From NCBI GenBank assembly GCA_003169835.1, contig PNAI01000018.1, positions 82,950 to 146,949 on the forward strand: a stretch of DNA of 64,000 nucleotides, written 5' to 3'. The stretch comes from Hyphomicrobiales bacterium (GTDB lineage: Bacteria > Pseudomonadota > Alphaproteobacteria > Rhizobiales > Xanthobacteraceae). The notes under the pieces are model-generated. The model saw only the letters and a program-made list of their open reading frames with translations, was not told the DNA's origin and did not search any database. This document shows positions 42,979-52,593 of this stretch, piece by piece. The first letter of the stretch is position 1. The number at the start of each line of letters is the position of its first letter. A program made the translations under genes and the position numbers.

Positions 42979-43770
42979 ATGCAAAAGATAACCGCCTATA
43001 TCCTGACCTATAACGAAGCCGCCAAGATCGAAGCGGCAATCTCGAGCGTGCTGTGGGCGGACGATATCTTGGTAGTCGATTCGAACAGCACCGACCGCAC
43101 AGCCGAAATGGCGCAAGCGCTCGGGGCACGCGTGGTGCAAATTCCTTTCGAAGGCTTCGGCCCGCTGCGCAATCGCGCCATTGAAGCATGCCGCCATGAT
43201 TGGATCTTCAGCCTCGATGCGGACGAGCGCTGCACGCCGGCGGCAAGGGACGAAATCCTCAAGTTGCTCGACGCAAGTCCTTCCCACGACGCCTATCTCG
43301 TTCCGCGCCGGTCCTATTTCATGGGACGCTGGATCACCGGCTCCGGCTGGTATCCCAACTATCGCCAACCGCAGCTCTTTCGCAAAGGCGCGATGCGCTA
43401 CAAGCCCGACCAGGTCCACGAAGGTTACGAGCTCCTAACCGGCAAACCGCTCGGCAAGCTTGAAAATGAAATCTGGCAGTTTCCGTTCCGCAATCTCGAA
43501 CAGATCATCGACAAGGCGAACCGCTATTCATCGCTCGGCGCTAGCAAGCTCGCAAACAAACGCGTCTCGATGTGGAGCGCGCTCGGACACGGCGCGTGGG
43601 CATTCCTGAAGCATTACATCGTCAAGCGCGGATTCAAGGACGGCTGGGCGGGATTCATGATCGCGTTCGGCAACTTCGAGGGCACGTTCTATCGCTATGC
43701 CAAGCGCTACGAACAATCTCAGTCTTGGGGACCGCCGCCGAGCGAGAAATTGTCACGCCCAAAGTCCTGA
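42979..43770 (+). CDS. Family 2 glycosyltransferase of the LPS core (WaaE/KdtX-like)
   Basis: 263 residues from ATG 42979; an in-frame ATG at 42943 would add 12 residues. TAYILTYNEAAKIEAAISSVLWADDILVVDSNSTDRT is the characteristic start of WaaE-type transferases, followed by FSLDADERCTP and the C-terminal WALGHGAWAFLKHY-like region (SALGHGAWAFLKHYIVKRGF) with a basic amphipathic end that attaches to the membrane. WaaE adds glucose to heptose I in several bacteria. Neighbouring genes for heptose synthesis support a core role. Confidence 0.87.
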   Translation: MQKITAYILTYNEAAKIEAAISSVLWADDILVVDSNSTDRTAEMAQALGARVVQIPFEGFGPLRNRAIEACRHDWIFSLDADERCTPAARDEILKLLDASPSHDAYLVPRRSYFMGRWITGSGWYPNYRQPQLFRKGAMRYKPDQVHEGYELLTGKPLGKLENEIWQFPFRNLEQIIDKANRYSSLGASKLANKRVSMWSALGHGAWAFLKHYIVKRGFKDGWAGFMIAFGNFEGTFYRYAKRYEQSQSWGPPPSEKLSRPKS

Positions 43771-43774
43771 ACCT

Positions 43775-44488
43775 TCACCGACCATTGAACAGCCCACGAA
43801 CTTTGCGCGAAAAATTTCGCGCCAAACGGACCGGCAATGCGAGATAGTATTTTCGCAGGATTTCCCAGCGATCGCTCCAACTGACTTCATACGGTTCGGC
43901 GTCGGGAATGTACCAGCCATTGTTGCCCACGCGCCGAATGATACGATAGCCGCTGCTCTGCAAATACCAATGTTTTGCCAGGCCGCTGACATGATCCTCG
44001 ATCATGATCAAACGCGGCCGCCAGCGTGAAAAATCAAAGCCCTGCAAAACCTCTAGCTCGTGGCCTTCCACATCGATCGAGAGCAGATCGATTGGTGACG
44101 GCGCATCGGCTTCCGCCAACATACTGTCAAGCGTGCGCACCGGAACATCGATGACCGATTCCGGCTTCGCACCTGGCGCCATGCGGTCGCGTTGCAGCGA
44201 TGACAAGGGACCCGCGACATGCAGCGACAGCGTGCGGCCCGCGTTCTCCGGCGACGAGCACGCCGTCGCAAAGACCATAGCTTTGCGCGCTTTGACGAGG
44301 GCAACCGCAAGATCGGGCTGCGGCTCGATCAGCACCCCGGTCCAGCCAAGTTGTTCCAGATGCCAAGTCTGCGAACGCACAACGGGTTCGTTGGCGCCGA
44401 CCTCGACAAAAAATCCGCTTTTGGCGTCATCGAAGAACGCGCGCACCAGGCGCTGCTCTTCGTCGTGCCCAATCATGGCTGAGCGCAC
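43775..44488 (-). CDS. FkbM-family methyltransferase
   Basis: 237 residues (233 if started at 44476). The SAM site is GFFVEVGANEPVVRSQTWHLE followed by GWTGVLIEPQPDLAVALVKAR, and DLLSIDVEGHELEVLQGFDF is the FkbM signature. Unlike the FkbM protein at 7145 it has no C-terminal zinc motif and has the base composition of its neighbours. It probably O-methylates a sugar of the O-antigen, which can cap the chain. It lies 20 bases downstream of hldE on the same strand. Confidence 0.87.
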   Translation of the reverse strand: MRSAMIGHDEEQRLVRAFFDDAKSGFFVEVGANEPVVRSQTWHLEQLGWTGVLIEPQPDLAVALVKARKAMVFATACSSPENAGRTLSLHVAGPLSSLQRDRMAPGAKPESVIDVPVRTLDSMLAEADAPSPIDLLSIDVEGHELEVLQGFDFSRWRPRLIMIEDHVSGLAKHWYLQSSGYRIIRRVGNNGWYIPDAEPYEVSWSDRWEILRKYYLALPVRLARNFSRKVRGLFNGR

Positions 44489-44508
44489 GTTTCTCGTCCT
44501 TCGCGCGC

Positions 44509-45981
44509 TTAGCGGGTTTTGCGCGACCGGCGCACGATGCCCGTAGTGCTAAAGCCCGGTACCAGATCGACCAGAACGACCTCACCACCGTTGCCCTCGA
44601 CCAATTCGCGGCCGACCACCTGCTTGCTCTTGTAGTCGCTGCCCTTGATCAAGACATTAGGACGCACGCGGCGAATCAAGTCGAACGGCGTATTCTGCTC
44701 AAACACGACCACGAGATCGACGGCTTCCAGCGCGGCCAGCACCTCGGCGCGCGCGTGCTCGGTTTGCACCGGCCGACCTTCGCCTTTAAGCCGCCGCACG
44801 GAAGCATCGCTGTTGATCCCGACCACCAGCCGGTCGCAAGCCGCGCGCGCTTCTGCCAGGACCTTGATGTGTCCAGGATGCAGCAGATCGAACACGCCGT
44901 TGGTAAAACCGATCCGCAGGTCTTGCGCGCGCCAATACGACAGCGGCTCTTCCAACTCGCGCCAGTCGAAAACGATCTTTTCCTCCGCCGCCAGCGCCGC
45001 CGACGGCAGAATGCGCGCGCGCAGTTCCGCGGCCGAGACGGTAGCAGTGCCGCGCTTGCCGATGACCACGGATGCCGCAGCGTTGGCCGTGCGCATTGCA
45101 GATTCGTAATCGGCCCCAAGAGCCAACATCAGCGCCAGCACCGCAACGACCGTGTCGCCCGCGCCCGAAACGTCACGCACCTTCACGGAATAGGCAGGCA
45201 CGTGAACGAACGCTTTGGAGCGCGTATGCAGCAGCATGCCCTCCTCGCTCATCGTCACCAGCACCGCCTTGCTACTGACGGCCCGCGCGAGCTCGGCCGC
45301 AGCCGAGGCAAGTTCGGTGAGCGTCGTTGCCGTACGCCGCGTTGTGTCGACCAATTCCTTGCGGTTCGGGGTGATGATGCTCGCGCCGCGATAGATCGAG
45401 AAATCCGTGCCTTTGGGATCGACCACGACAGGCTTCTTGAGCTGTTTCGCTTTCTTGATCACGGCGCGGATGACGCGCGGCGTAAGCAGACCCTTAGCGT
45501 AGTCGGACAACACCACCGCATCGGCACGCGGCATCGCCGCAAGCGCGCGTTTGATCAGCGCCGCTTCGATCTTTCCGTCGATCGGCGTCGTCCGCTCCCA
45601 ATCGGCGCGCAGCAGATGCGTCGAGTGATGCTCCGAGACGAAACGCAGTTTGCGCGTCGTCGGCCTGGACTTGTCGACGATGAGCTGCGGTTTGATTTTG
45701 CGCCGGAATTCGGCAAAGGCGGATTTCACCGTTTTGCCGGCGAGATCATTGCCGATGACGCCGAGAAAGATGCACCGCGCGCCCAGCGCTGCAATGTTGC
45801 GTGCGACGTTACCGGCGCCTCCAATCACCACATCCTCGCGCTTGACCGCGATGACCGGTGCCGGCGCCTCCGGCGAGATGCGCGAAACATCGCCATAGAC
45901 AAAGTCATCGAGCATCAGATCGCCGATGCACAGCACCGTCAGTCCGCCAAATTTCGAGAGCTGTTTCTCAAAATTGAACAT
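44509..45981 (-). CDS. hldE: Bifunctional heptose-7-phosphate kinase / heptose-1-phosphate adenylyltransferase HldE
   Basis: 490 residues. The N-terminal PfkB kinase domain (about 1-320) has [43 protein letters not shown] and the anion hole in [18 protein letters not shown]. The C-terminal nucleotidyltransferase (about 350-490) has [22 protein letters not shown] with the HxGH motif. It phosphorylates D-glycero-D-manno-heptose-7-P and, after removal of the 7-phosphate by GmhB, attaches AMP. It lies 13 bases downstream of hldD. GmhB was not found in the window. Confidence 0.95.
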   Translation of the reverse strand: MFNFEKQLSKFGGLTVLCIGDLMLDDFVYGDVSRISPEAPAPVIAVKREDVVIGGAGNVARNIAALGARCIFLGVIGNDLAGKTVKSAFAEFRRKIKPQLIVDKSRPTTRKLRFVSEHHSTHLLRADWERTTPIDGKIEAALIKRALAAMPRADAVVLSDYAKGLLTPRVIRAVIKKAKQLKKPVVVDPKGTDFSIYRGASIITPNRKELVDTTRRTATTLTELASAAAELARAVSSKAVLVTMSEEGMLLHTRSKAFVHVPAYSVKVRDVSGAGDTVVAVLALMLALGADYESAMRTANAAASVVIGKRGTATVSAAELRARILPSAALAAEEKIVFDWRELEEPLSYWRAQDLRIGFTNGVFDLLHPGHIKVLAEARAACDRLVVGINSDASVRRLKGEGRPVQTEHARAEVLAALEAVDLVVVFEQNTPFDLIRRVRPNVLIKGSDYKSKQVVGRELVEGNGGEVVLVDLVPGFSTTGIVRRSRKTR

Positions 45982-45994
45982 CGCGCATCCCGGC

Positions 45995-46975
45995 CTATCG
46001 ATAACGGTCAGTGCGATCGAGATACTGCGTCACATAGCGCCCGATCGCATCTTCCAACGATGTGAAGTCGCTGTTGTAGCCGGCGTGGCGCAAATTATCG
46101 ACCTCGGCCTGGGTGAAATACTGATATTGCGCGCGGATGCTCTCCGGCATGTCGATATATTCGATGTTCGGTTTCATTCCGAGCGCTTGGAACATGGCAG
46201 TGATCATATCGCGAAAGCTTCTCGCCTTGCCGGTACCCGCATTGAAGATGCCATTGACGGTCGGCGTATCGAGCAGCCAGCGCACCACAGCGATCGCATC
46301 GTCAACATAAATGAAATCCCGCCGCTGATCGCCGTCGGCAATTCCCTGCTTGTGCGACTTGAACAGCTTCACCGTTTGCCCGGCCCTGGCACCTTCGAAC
46401 ACTCGGGCGAGCACGCTCGCCATCGCGCCCTTGTGGTACTCATTGGGTCCGAACACATTGAAAAACTTTAAGCCGGCCCATTGCGGCGGAAGCTTTTCTT
46501 TTTTGGTGAAGCGATCGACCACGGCCAGATCGAACTGCTGCTTGCTCCAGCCGTAGAGATTCATCGGCTTGAGCTTCTCAAGCGCCGTCGGCGACCAATC
46601 ATCACGAAATCCCGCTGAGCCGTCGCCATAGGTCGCCGCCGACGAGGAATAGATGAAACGCGTGCCGGTTTTTGCGCACCAGTCGAGCAGCCGCAGCGGC
46701 AGCCGGAAATTATTGGCAAGCACAAGATCGGCATCGCTCGCGGTGGTGTCGGAGATGGCGCCGAAATGCACCACGGCTTCGAGCTTGCGCCCTTCGAGCC
46801 AATCGAACAACTCGTCCGGCGGCACCACGTCGGCAAACCGCCGTTTGCTCAGGTTATGCCATTTGCCGTCCGTGCCGACGATGTCGTTCACGACGATATC
46901 GGTGCGCCCGGCCTCGTTGAGGCTTGCGATGAAATTCGATCCGATAAAACCGGCTCCGCCGGTAACCAGCAACAT
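45995..46975 (-). CDS. hldD: ADP-L-glycero-D-manno-heptose 6-epimerase HldD
   Basis: 326 residues from ATG 46975, which begins [21 protein letters not shown] right at the NADP loop. Other marks: [17 protein letters not shown], a motif of RfaD enzymes, [11 protein letters not shown], the active-site [36 protein letters not shown] and [15 protein letters not shown]. It makes ADP-L,D-heptose, the donor for WaaC and WaaF. Cytoplasmic; the first gene of the hldD-hldE-FkbM run. Confidence 0.95.
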   Translation of the reverse strand: MLLVTGGAGFIGSNFIASLNEAGRTDIVVNDIVGTDGKWHNLSKRRFADVVPPDELFDWLEGRKLEAVVHFGAISDTTASDADLVLANNFRLPLRLLDWCAKTGTRFIYSSSAATYGDGSAGFRDDWSPTALEKLKPMNLYGWSKQQFDLAVVDRFTKKEKLPPQWAGLKFFNVFGPNEYHKGAMASVLARVFEGARAGQTVKLFKSHKQGIADGDQRRDFIYVDDAIAVVRWLLDTPTVNGIFNAGTGKARSFRDMITAMFQALGMKPNIEYIDMPESIRAQYQYFTQAEVDNLRHAGYNSDFTSLEDAIGRYVTQYLDRTDRYR

Positions 46976-47140
46976 CCGCGACCCGCCACCATTCTCGGTC
47001 CTCATTTGCCCCACTATGACTGGACGCGCAACTTGCGAGCCTTGATGGGGTAAACGCGCAATTCACGGCTTTTAGGCCAAAACCGGCCTGGACAGCCCGG
47101 TTACGGCGGGTTACCGCCTCAATTGCACAGGCAATGAGAA

Positions 47141-48271
47141 ATGAATCCTAACACCCACCTCGCCACCGATCCCAATCGCATGCCCTCTTCGGTTGACCGC
47201 CGGCCTATTTTGCTGGTGCCCTACATGTGGATCGGCGACTTCGTGCGCTGCCATTCGGTCGTAAAGCTGCTCAAGCAACTCCAGCCAGAGCGGCCCATCG
47301 ATGTGCTCACCAACACGCTCTGCGCACCCCTGCTCGACTACATGCCTGGCGTGCACACCGGCATCGTGTGCGACCTCCCGCGCCGGCAACTGGCCTTTTC
47401 CGAGCACTTCGCGCTGGCGCACCGGTTGCGCGCGGCCAACTACGGCCACGCGCTGATCATGCCGCGCACCTGGAAGGCGGCGCTCGCGCCGTACCTGGCC
47501 GGAATTCCGCAACGCACTGGCTTCGTCGGCGAGGCGAGATTCGGATTACTCAACGATCTTCGTTTCGGCGAACGCAAACTGCCCCGCATGATCGACCGTT
47601 GCGGCGCACTGGCCCTGCCCAAAGGCGCAGACCTTCCCGCCGACTGGCCGTTGCCCGAACTCAAGGTACCGATATTGGCGGCCCAAGCCTGGCGCACGCA
47701 GCGCGGCCTTGACGACGACGGCCGGCCAGTGATCGCATTCGCGCCGGGTGCGGTCGGCCCCAGCAAGCGCTGGCCGATTGAGTCCTACGCCGAAGTCGCT
47801 CGCAGGCTGACCGCGCAAGGTTTCAACGTCTGGGTGCTTGGAAGCCCCAACGAGGCTCCGCTGGCGGCCGAGATCGTACGGATCGCCGGCCCCCGCGCGC
47901 GCGACCTCACCTCGCCCGATCTGCGCAATGCCATTCTCGCGCTCCGGCTCTCTCAAGCAGCCATATCGAATGACTCCGGACTCCTGCATGTGGCCGCAGC
48001 CATCGGCACGCCCTCGATCGGAATTTTCGGACCCACCAGCCCCTGGCACTGGGCACCGCTCAATCCGCTTGCCGCCACCATCGAGACCCGCACGCAATTG
48101 GACTGCCGGCCCTGTCACAAGCCGGCCTGCCGGCTTAAACACCATCTGTGCATGCGCGACATTCCACCCCAACAGGTGCTGGACGCGGTGCAGAGCGCCA
48201 TCGCACATTTGCGTCTTCAGGGCGGCGACGACGGCTTGCGCGTACCCAATACCCCCGGTACCACCTCGTAG
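47141..48271 (+). CDS. waaF: Lipopolysaccharide heptosyltransferase II WaaF
   Basis: 376 residues. The N-terminal PILLVPYMWIGDFVRCHSVVKLL and the C-terminal FAPGAVGPSKRWPIESYAEVARRL, ISNDSGLLHVAAAIGTPSIGIFGPTSPWHWAPL and the cysteine-rich end LDCRPCHKPACRLKHH match WaaF/RfaF. It adds the second heptose to the inner core from ADP-heptose. An ATG at 47180 is an alternative start. It is 15 bases ahead of gmhA on the same strand and diverges from hldD, so heptose supply and use are grouped here. Confidence 0.92.
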   Translation: MNPNTHLATDPNRMPSSVDRRPILLVPYMWIGDFVRCHSVVKLLKQLQPERPIDVLTNTLCAPLLDYMPGVHTGIVCDLPRRQLAFSEHFALAHRLRAANYGHALIMPRTWKAALAPYLAGIPQRTGFVGEARFGLLNDLRFGERKLPRMIDRCGALALPKGADLPADWPLPELKVPILAAQAWRTQRGLDDDGRPVIAFAPGAVGPSKRWPIESYAEVARRLTAQGFNVWVLGSPNEAPLAAEIVRIAGPRARDLTSPDLRNAILALRLSQAAISNDSGLLHVAAAIGTPSIGIFGPTSPWHWAPLNPLAATIETRTQLDCRPCHKPACRLKHHLCMRDIPPQQVLDAVQSAIAHLRLQGGDDGLRVPNTPGTTS

Positions 48272-48286
48272 AGTTGGGAGCCTGCC

Positions 48287-48889
48287 ATGGCCGATCCGCG
48301 TGAACAGTCCGTTCTCGACTACTTTCGCCGCTCGCGCGAAACGCTTGAGCGCGCCGCGGGCGAACCCGAGTTCATGGCCGCAATCCTTGCCATCGCCGAT
48401 CAGATTACGCGCGTGCTGCGCGAAGGCGGCAAGGTGATGCTCGCCGGCAACGGCGGCAGCGCTGCCGACGCCCAACACATCGCCGCCGAGTTGGTTGGCC
48501 GCTTCGTCATCGATCGCGCGCCGCTCGCAGCCATTGCTCTCACCACCGACACTTCCGCGCTCACCGCGATTGGCAATGACTACAGCTTCGATCAGATCTT
48601 CGAGCGCCAGCTGCGCGGGCTTGGCCGCAGGGGCGATGTCTTTGTCGCCATCTCCACATCGGGGCGTTCGCGCAACATCCTGGCCGCGCTCAAGGCGGCG
48701 CGCGAACTCGGTATCGCAACAATCGGCTTTACCGGTGCGAAGGGAGCGCAAATGCGCCCGCTATGCGATCTTGCGTTGGTCGCGCCCTCGGACGAGACCG
48801 CGTTGATTCAGCAGATTCACATCACCGCCGCGCACGCGATCTGCGGCCTGGTCGAGCGCGATCTGTATGGCGCGCCGCGCTCGATTTGA
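48287..48889 (+). CDS. gmhA: Sedoheptulose-7-phosphate isomerase GmhA
   Basis: 200 residues, one SIS domain. MLAGNGGSAADAQHIAAELVGRF, STSGRSRNILAALKAA and DETALIQQIHITAAHAICGLVE are GmhA-specific, including the glutamine/histidine active-site residues of the last motif. It is a tetrameric cytoplasmic enzyme for the first committed step to ADP-heptose. GGGAG precedes the ATG. DiaA-like SIS proteins are the only close alternative, and the context with waaF, hldD and hldE favours GmhA. Confidence 0.92.
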   Translation: MADPREQSVLDYFRRSRETLERAAGEPEFMAAILAIADQITRVLREGGKVMLAGNGGSAADAQHIAAELVGRFVIDRAPLAAIALTTDTSALTAIGNDYSFDQIFERQLRGLGRRGDVFVAISTSGRSRNILAALKAARELGIATIGFTGAKGAQMRPLCDLALVAPSDETALIQQIHITAAHAICGLVERDLYGAPRSI

Positions 48890-49084
48890 GCCTCCTCACG
48901 GCTTTGTGTTTGAAGCTTCCCGGAAACCTAAAATTGGCGCGACCCGCAAAGTCGGCGATAAAGCACGGTTGCTGAATGTTTTGCGATTTTTCGGTCGAAT
49001 CTATTGCTCAGCTATAATTGCAACCTTTTCTCCAAAATTCTATTGTATCAGGATGAAATATCGAATTTCACGAGGAGACCAATC

Positions 49085-49405
49085 ATGATTCGCAATATCA
49101 CAGCTGCGAGCCTGCTGGCGCTCGCAACGGCACTCCCATTGGCACTTCCAGTGCAACACGCGAACGCCCAGGACGCTCTCGGCGGCGCGATCATCGGCGG
49201 CGTGATCGGGGCCGGCATCGGTGGTGCTGCGACTGGCAGGGCCGGCGGCGCCATCGCCGGCGGCGTCATCGGGGCGGTGCTTGGTGCCTCGATTGCCGAT
49301 CAGATGCAGCCACGCCAACGCGGCTACTACTATTATCAAGACGATTGCTGGCGCCGGCGCGGTGACGGCAGCTACCAGCGGACCTATCGCCGCTATTGCG
49401 GCTGA
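49085..49405 (+). CDS. Secreted glycine-zipper protein
   Basis: 106 residues. Signal peptide to about residue 28 (ALPLALPVQHANAQ, cut after ANA). Then two glycine-zipper blocks, GGAIIGGVIGAGIGGAATG and GGAIAGGVIGAVLGASIAD, and a basic, tyrosine-rich C terminus with QRGYYYYQDDCWRRR and a final RRYCG. The paired cysteines may form a disulfide. A GAGGAGA site decides ATG 49085 over an ATG 81 bases upstream. The protein resembles small outer-membrane stress proteins; the lipoprotein at 4497 has the same zipper. Role unknown. Confidence 0.82.
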   Translation: MIRNITAASLLALATALPLALPVQHANAQDALGGAIIGGVIGAGIGGAATGRAGGAIAGGVIGAVLGASIADQMQPRQRGYYYYQDDCWRRRGDGSYQRTYRRYCG

Positions 49406-49450
49406 TCCGTTTCTCATTTGTAGTGCCGTCATCGGGCGTAGAACGAACGA

Positions 49451-49482
49451 AACACCCCCTCGATCGAGGGGGTGTTTTTTTA
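49451..49482. terminator. Strong intrinsic terminator, usable from both sides
   Basis: ACACCCCCTC-gat-CGAGGGGGTGT forms a near-perfect GC stem between 49452 and 49474, followed by seven T to the right and preceded by three A for the left-going strand. It closes the glycine-zipper gene and lies just beyond the stop of the convergent waaC. Confidence 0.85.
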
Positions 49483-49488
49483 GTTTGC

Positions 49489-50454
49489 TCATGGCGACGT
49501 GCGCGGCCGCTCCACGATTGCCGTAACCGCAGCAGCGACCGCTTCGACCGGCACTGGATTATTGCGGCCTTCAAGCACCTTGATCGGTCCGCCTCCAATC
49601 GGCCCGGTCAGCGCCGGCTCACTGCCCGCGAAAATTGCAACCAGCGGCACGCCGAACGCTGCGGCCAGATGCAACAAGCCGGTATCGACGCCCGCAACAA
49701 AAGATGCGCCGGCAATCAGTCGCGCGATGGCGTCGATCGGCTGCCATTCGGGTACGCGCGCGCGCGCGATGCCTGATGCGATCCGCGCGCCGCGCGCACG
49801 CTCAGCCGCGGTCCCATAAGGCAGCACGAGATCGATGCTTCGCCCAAAGTGCGCTGCAAGCGCGCGCCAGTTTGCTTCCGGCCATTCCTTCTCTGCACGT
49901 GCGGTCGCGTGCAGCAAAATGCCGTACGGTGAATCGCCCGCCGATCTAAACTGCCTGCGATCAAGTCCATAGTCGGGCGCCCCTACACAGCTGTACCCAA
50001 GCGCAAGAGCGCAGAGCGAACGGTTACGTGCGATCGCGTGCTGCTCACGCGCGACGTTATGCTGCACGTTGTAGAACCTCGCTGCCGGACGCTCCTTGAT
50101 GCTGTCCGCATCGTAACCGTGCGATCGTCCGCGTGCATAGCGCGCAATCAACGCCGTGCGAACGAGGCCCTGCGTGTCGATGATTTCGTCGTAGGAGTTT
50201 GCGCGCACGGCTTGCTTGAAGCTTTGCATCTCACGCCAGGTTTTGGGACGGAGCAACGCGCGGCGCCACCGGCGCAAGGCTCCGGTAATCACCGTGTCGA
50301 TCGCCGGATGCAAGCGCACCAGCGGCGCGAACGCCTCCTCGACCAACCAGGTCAATCGCGCATCGGGCCGGCGCAGTCGTGCTTCCGTCACCGCCGGCAT
50401 GTGATGGATCACGTCGCCAAGCGAGGAAGTCTTGATGAATAGGATTTCCGCCAT
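49489..50454 (-). CDS. waaC: Lipopolysaccharide heptosyltransferase I WaaC
   Basis: 321 residues. The start MAEILFIKTSSLGDVIHHMPAV is diagnostic of WaaC, with WLVEEAFAPLVRLHPAIDTVI next. The C-terminal donor site reads ASFVAGVDTGLLHLAAAFGVPLVAIFAGSEP, with the D-x-G-L-x-H motif of the family. It adds the first heptose to Kdo on lipid A at the cytoplasmic face. The final product is then flipped by MsbA, whose gene lies divergently 231 bases away. Confidence 0.93.
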   Translation of the reverse strand: MAEILFIKTSSLGDVIHHMPAVTEARLRRPDARLTWLVEEAFAPLVRLHPAIDTVITGALRRWRRALLRPKTWREMQSFKQAVRANSYDEIIDTQGLVRTALIARYARGRSHGYDADSIKERPAARFYNVQHNVAREQHAIARNRSLCALALGYSCVGAPDYGLDRRQFRSAGDSPYGILLHATARAEKEWPEANWRALAAHFGRSIDLVLPYGTAAERARGARIASGIARARVPEWQPIDAIARLIAGASFVAGVDTGLLHLAAAFGVPLVAIFAGSEPALTGPIGGGPIKVLEGRNNPVPVEAVAAAVTAIVERPRTSP

Positions 50455-50685
50455 TGTATTTCGGCAACCTAGATTACTTCAAATTCATCGACACGGACGG
50501 TCGGCGTTGATATACGCGTCATTTGGCATTCCCACCACCGGAAGTGCCGTTCGTTGGTTGACCGGCGCGGGTATTTTGACTTGAATAACTCCGAGGCGGC
50601 GACACGGGAATCATGGGGTTTTGGCCGATTGCAATCGTTAACGACCCCCGGCTGCAACGGTAGCTAAACGTCCAGGCCAAAGCGA

Positions 50686-52488
50686 ATGTCCGGATCGAAA
50701 AAGAATTTGTTCGCCGATGCCAACGCAATGGCCTTGGTCCGTCGGCTCATGGTGGAGCAGGCGGCAAGCCAGTGGCCACGGTATTTGTATGCCTTCACCT
50801 TCATGTTGATGACCGCGGGCGCGACCGCGTATGGCGCTTACCTCATCCGCGATGTCATTAATTCCGCCTACGTCGACCATAACCTGCAAGGCATCATCTT
50901 CTACGGCTTCGTCACCGCTGTAATCTTCATGGTCAAGGCGATATCCTCCTATCTCGGTTCGGTACAAACCGCGCGCATCGGGAATCGCATCATCGCCGAA
51001 AACCAGCGGCGGATGTTTCGGCGCATCATCCGCCAAAACCTAGGCTTCTTCGCTGAACGGCATTCCAGCGATTTCCTCGCGCGCGTAACCACGGGCGCGA
51101 ATGCGGCAAGCCAAGTGCTCAACCTGATTTTTTCCGCGCTCGGCCGCGATCTGTTCTTGCTGATCGGCCTCATCGCGGTGATGTTTTGGCAAGACCCGAT
51201 AATGTCGCTGTTCAGTTTCGTTGTCGTGCCGCCGGCATTCGTCATTCTGCGCAAGATGATCCGCCGCATCTACAGCATTGCAAAAAACCAATTCACCGGC
51301 GGCACGCGCATCCTCGAAACCATGCAGGAGACGGTACAGGGTATCCGTATCGTCAAGGCGTTTACGCTGGAGAATGTCATGCGTGAGCGGCTCGAGGCCG
51401 ATGTTGCCGCCCTCGAGCTGGAATCGAACAAATGGGCGCGCGTCGCCAATCGCGCGAGCCCCGTGATGGAGGCACTCGGCGGCTTCGCCATCGCAGGCGC
51501 CTTGATTTACGGCGGCTACCGCGTGCTCGAAACCGGCGCAACGCCCGGTCAGTTTTTCTCCTTCCTCGCCGCATTCATGCTCGCCTACGAACCGGCCAAG
51601 CGCCTCGCGCGCCTCAACATCGACCTCAACACCGGCCTCGTCGGGGTTCGCATCCTGTTCGACATCATCGACACCCCGCCGACCGAGCCGCGTGAAGACG
51701 GTCGCCCGCCGCTCGTGCTTACAACCGCCCGGGTGGAGTTTGCCGACGTTCACTTCGCCTACCGCCCCAACGAGCCGGTGATACGAGGCTTAAGCTTCGT
51801 CGCCGAGCCGGGGAAAGTCACCGCGCTGGTCGGCCCCTCGGGCGGCGGCAAATCCACCGTGCTCAACCTCATCATGCGCTTCTACGAGATCGGCAGCGGC
51901 TCGATCGCCATCGACGGACAAAATATCTCGGCGGTCGCGCGCAATTCGCTGCGCCAGCAGATCGCCTACGTCGGCCAGGACGTATTTCTGTTCCACGGCT
52001 CGATCCGCGACAACATCGCACTCGGCAAACCGGGCGCGACCGAAGCTGAAATCATCGCGGCCGCCAAGGCAGCCCACGCCCACGAGTTCATCACCGCGAT
52101 TTCAACCGGCTACGACGCAGCCGTTGGCGAGCGCGGCGCGCAGCTTTCGGGCGGCGAGCGCCAGCGCATTGCCATCGCCCGCGCGCTGATCAGGAATGCG
52201 CCGATCATCTTGCTCGATGAGGCAACCGCTTCGCTCGATTCCGAATCCGAGCGTCTCGTACAGGATGCCATCGCACACCTCTGCCAGGGCCGCACCACCA
52301 TCGTCATCGCGCACCGGCTCCATACGATCACGCATTCCGACCGCATATTGGTGATCGAGAACGGCGCGATCGCCGAGGCCGGCCGGCACGACGACCTGAT
52401 GCGCAAGAGCGGGCGTTACGCAGCCTTCTATGGGCTCCAATTCAAGCAACAGGAACCAAGCGACGTAGCACTTGCTCCATCCAAATGA
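50686..52488 (+). CDS. msbA: Lipid A ABC exporter MsbA-like
   Basis: 600 residues: a six-helix membrane domain (about 20-330) and an ATPase domain. The ATPase has Walker A VGPSGGGKST, the Q-loop YVGQDVFLF, the signature LSGGERQRIAIARAL, Walker B IILLDEATASLD and the switch histidine in IVIAHRLHT. A half-size exporter that dimerises and moves core-lipid A across the inner membrane; other lipid or drug exporters share this layout, but the LPS surroundings favour MsbA. Start ATG 50686 is the first in frame. Confidence 0.88.
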   Translation: MSGSKKNLFADANAMALVRRLMVEQAASQWPRYLYAFTFMLMTAGATAYGAYLIRDVINSAYVDHNLQGIIFYGFVTAVIFMVKAISSYLGSVQTARIGNRIIAENQRRMFRRIIRQNLGFFAERHSSDFLARVTTGANAASQVLNLIFSALGRDLFLLIGLIAVMFWQDPIMSLFSFVVVPPAFVILRKMIRRIYSIAKNQFTGGTRILETMQETVQGIRIVKAFTLENVMRERLEADVAALELESNKWARVANRASPVMEALGGFAIAGALIYGGYRVLETGATPGQFFSFLAAFMLAYEPAKRLARLNIDLNTGLVGVRILFDIIDTPPTEPREDGRPPLVLTTARVEFADVHFAYRPNEPVIRGLSFVAEPGKVTALVGPSGGGKSTVLNLIMRFYEIGSGSIAIDGQNISAVARNSLRQQIAYVGQDVFLFHGSIRDNIALGKPGATEAEIIAAAKAAHAHEFITAISTGYDAAVGERGAQLSGGERQRIAIARALIRNAPIILLDEATASLDSESERLVQDAIAHLCQGRTTIVIAHRLHTITHSDRILVIENGAIAEAGRHDDLMRKSGRYAAFYGLQFKQQEPSDVALAPSK

Positions 52489-52593
52489 ACTGACGGCCGA
52501 CGCCGGCCGCTCTCCTTGCGCTTGACCATGTTCGTCCATGTGCTATGCGACAGCACACGACCGAAATCCCCTCCAACAACACGCAGCAAAAAC

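Noticed and set aside
44755-46065. A 436-codon rightward frame opposite hldE
   Set aside because: Antisense to an unmistakable HldE; translation is Arg/His/Gln-rich and lacks any motif.
47546-48751. A 401-codon leftward frame opposite waaF and gmhA
   Set aside because: It runs antisense across two well-supported genes and shows no domain.
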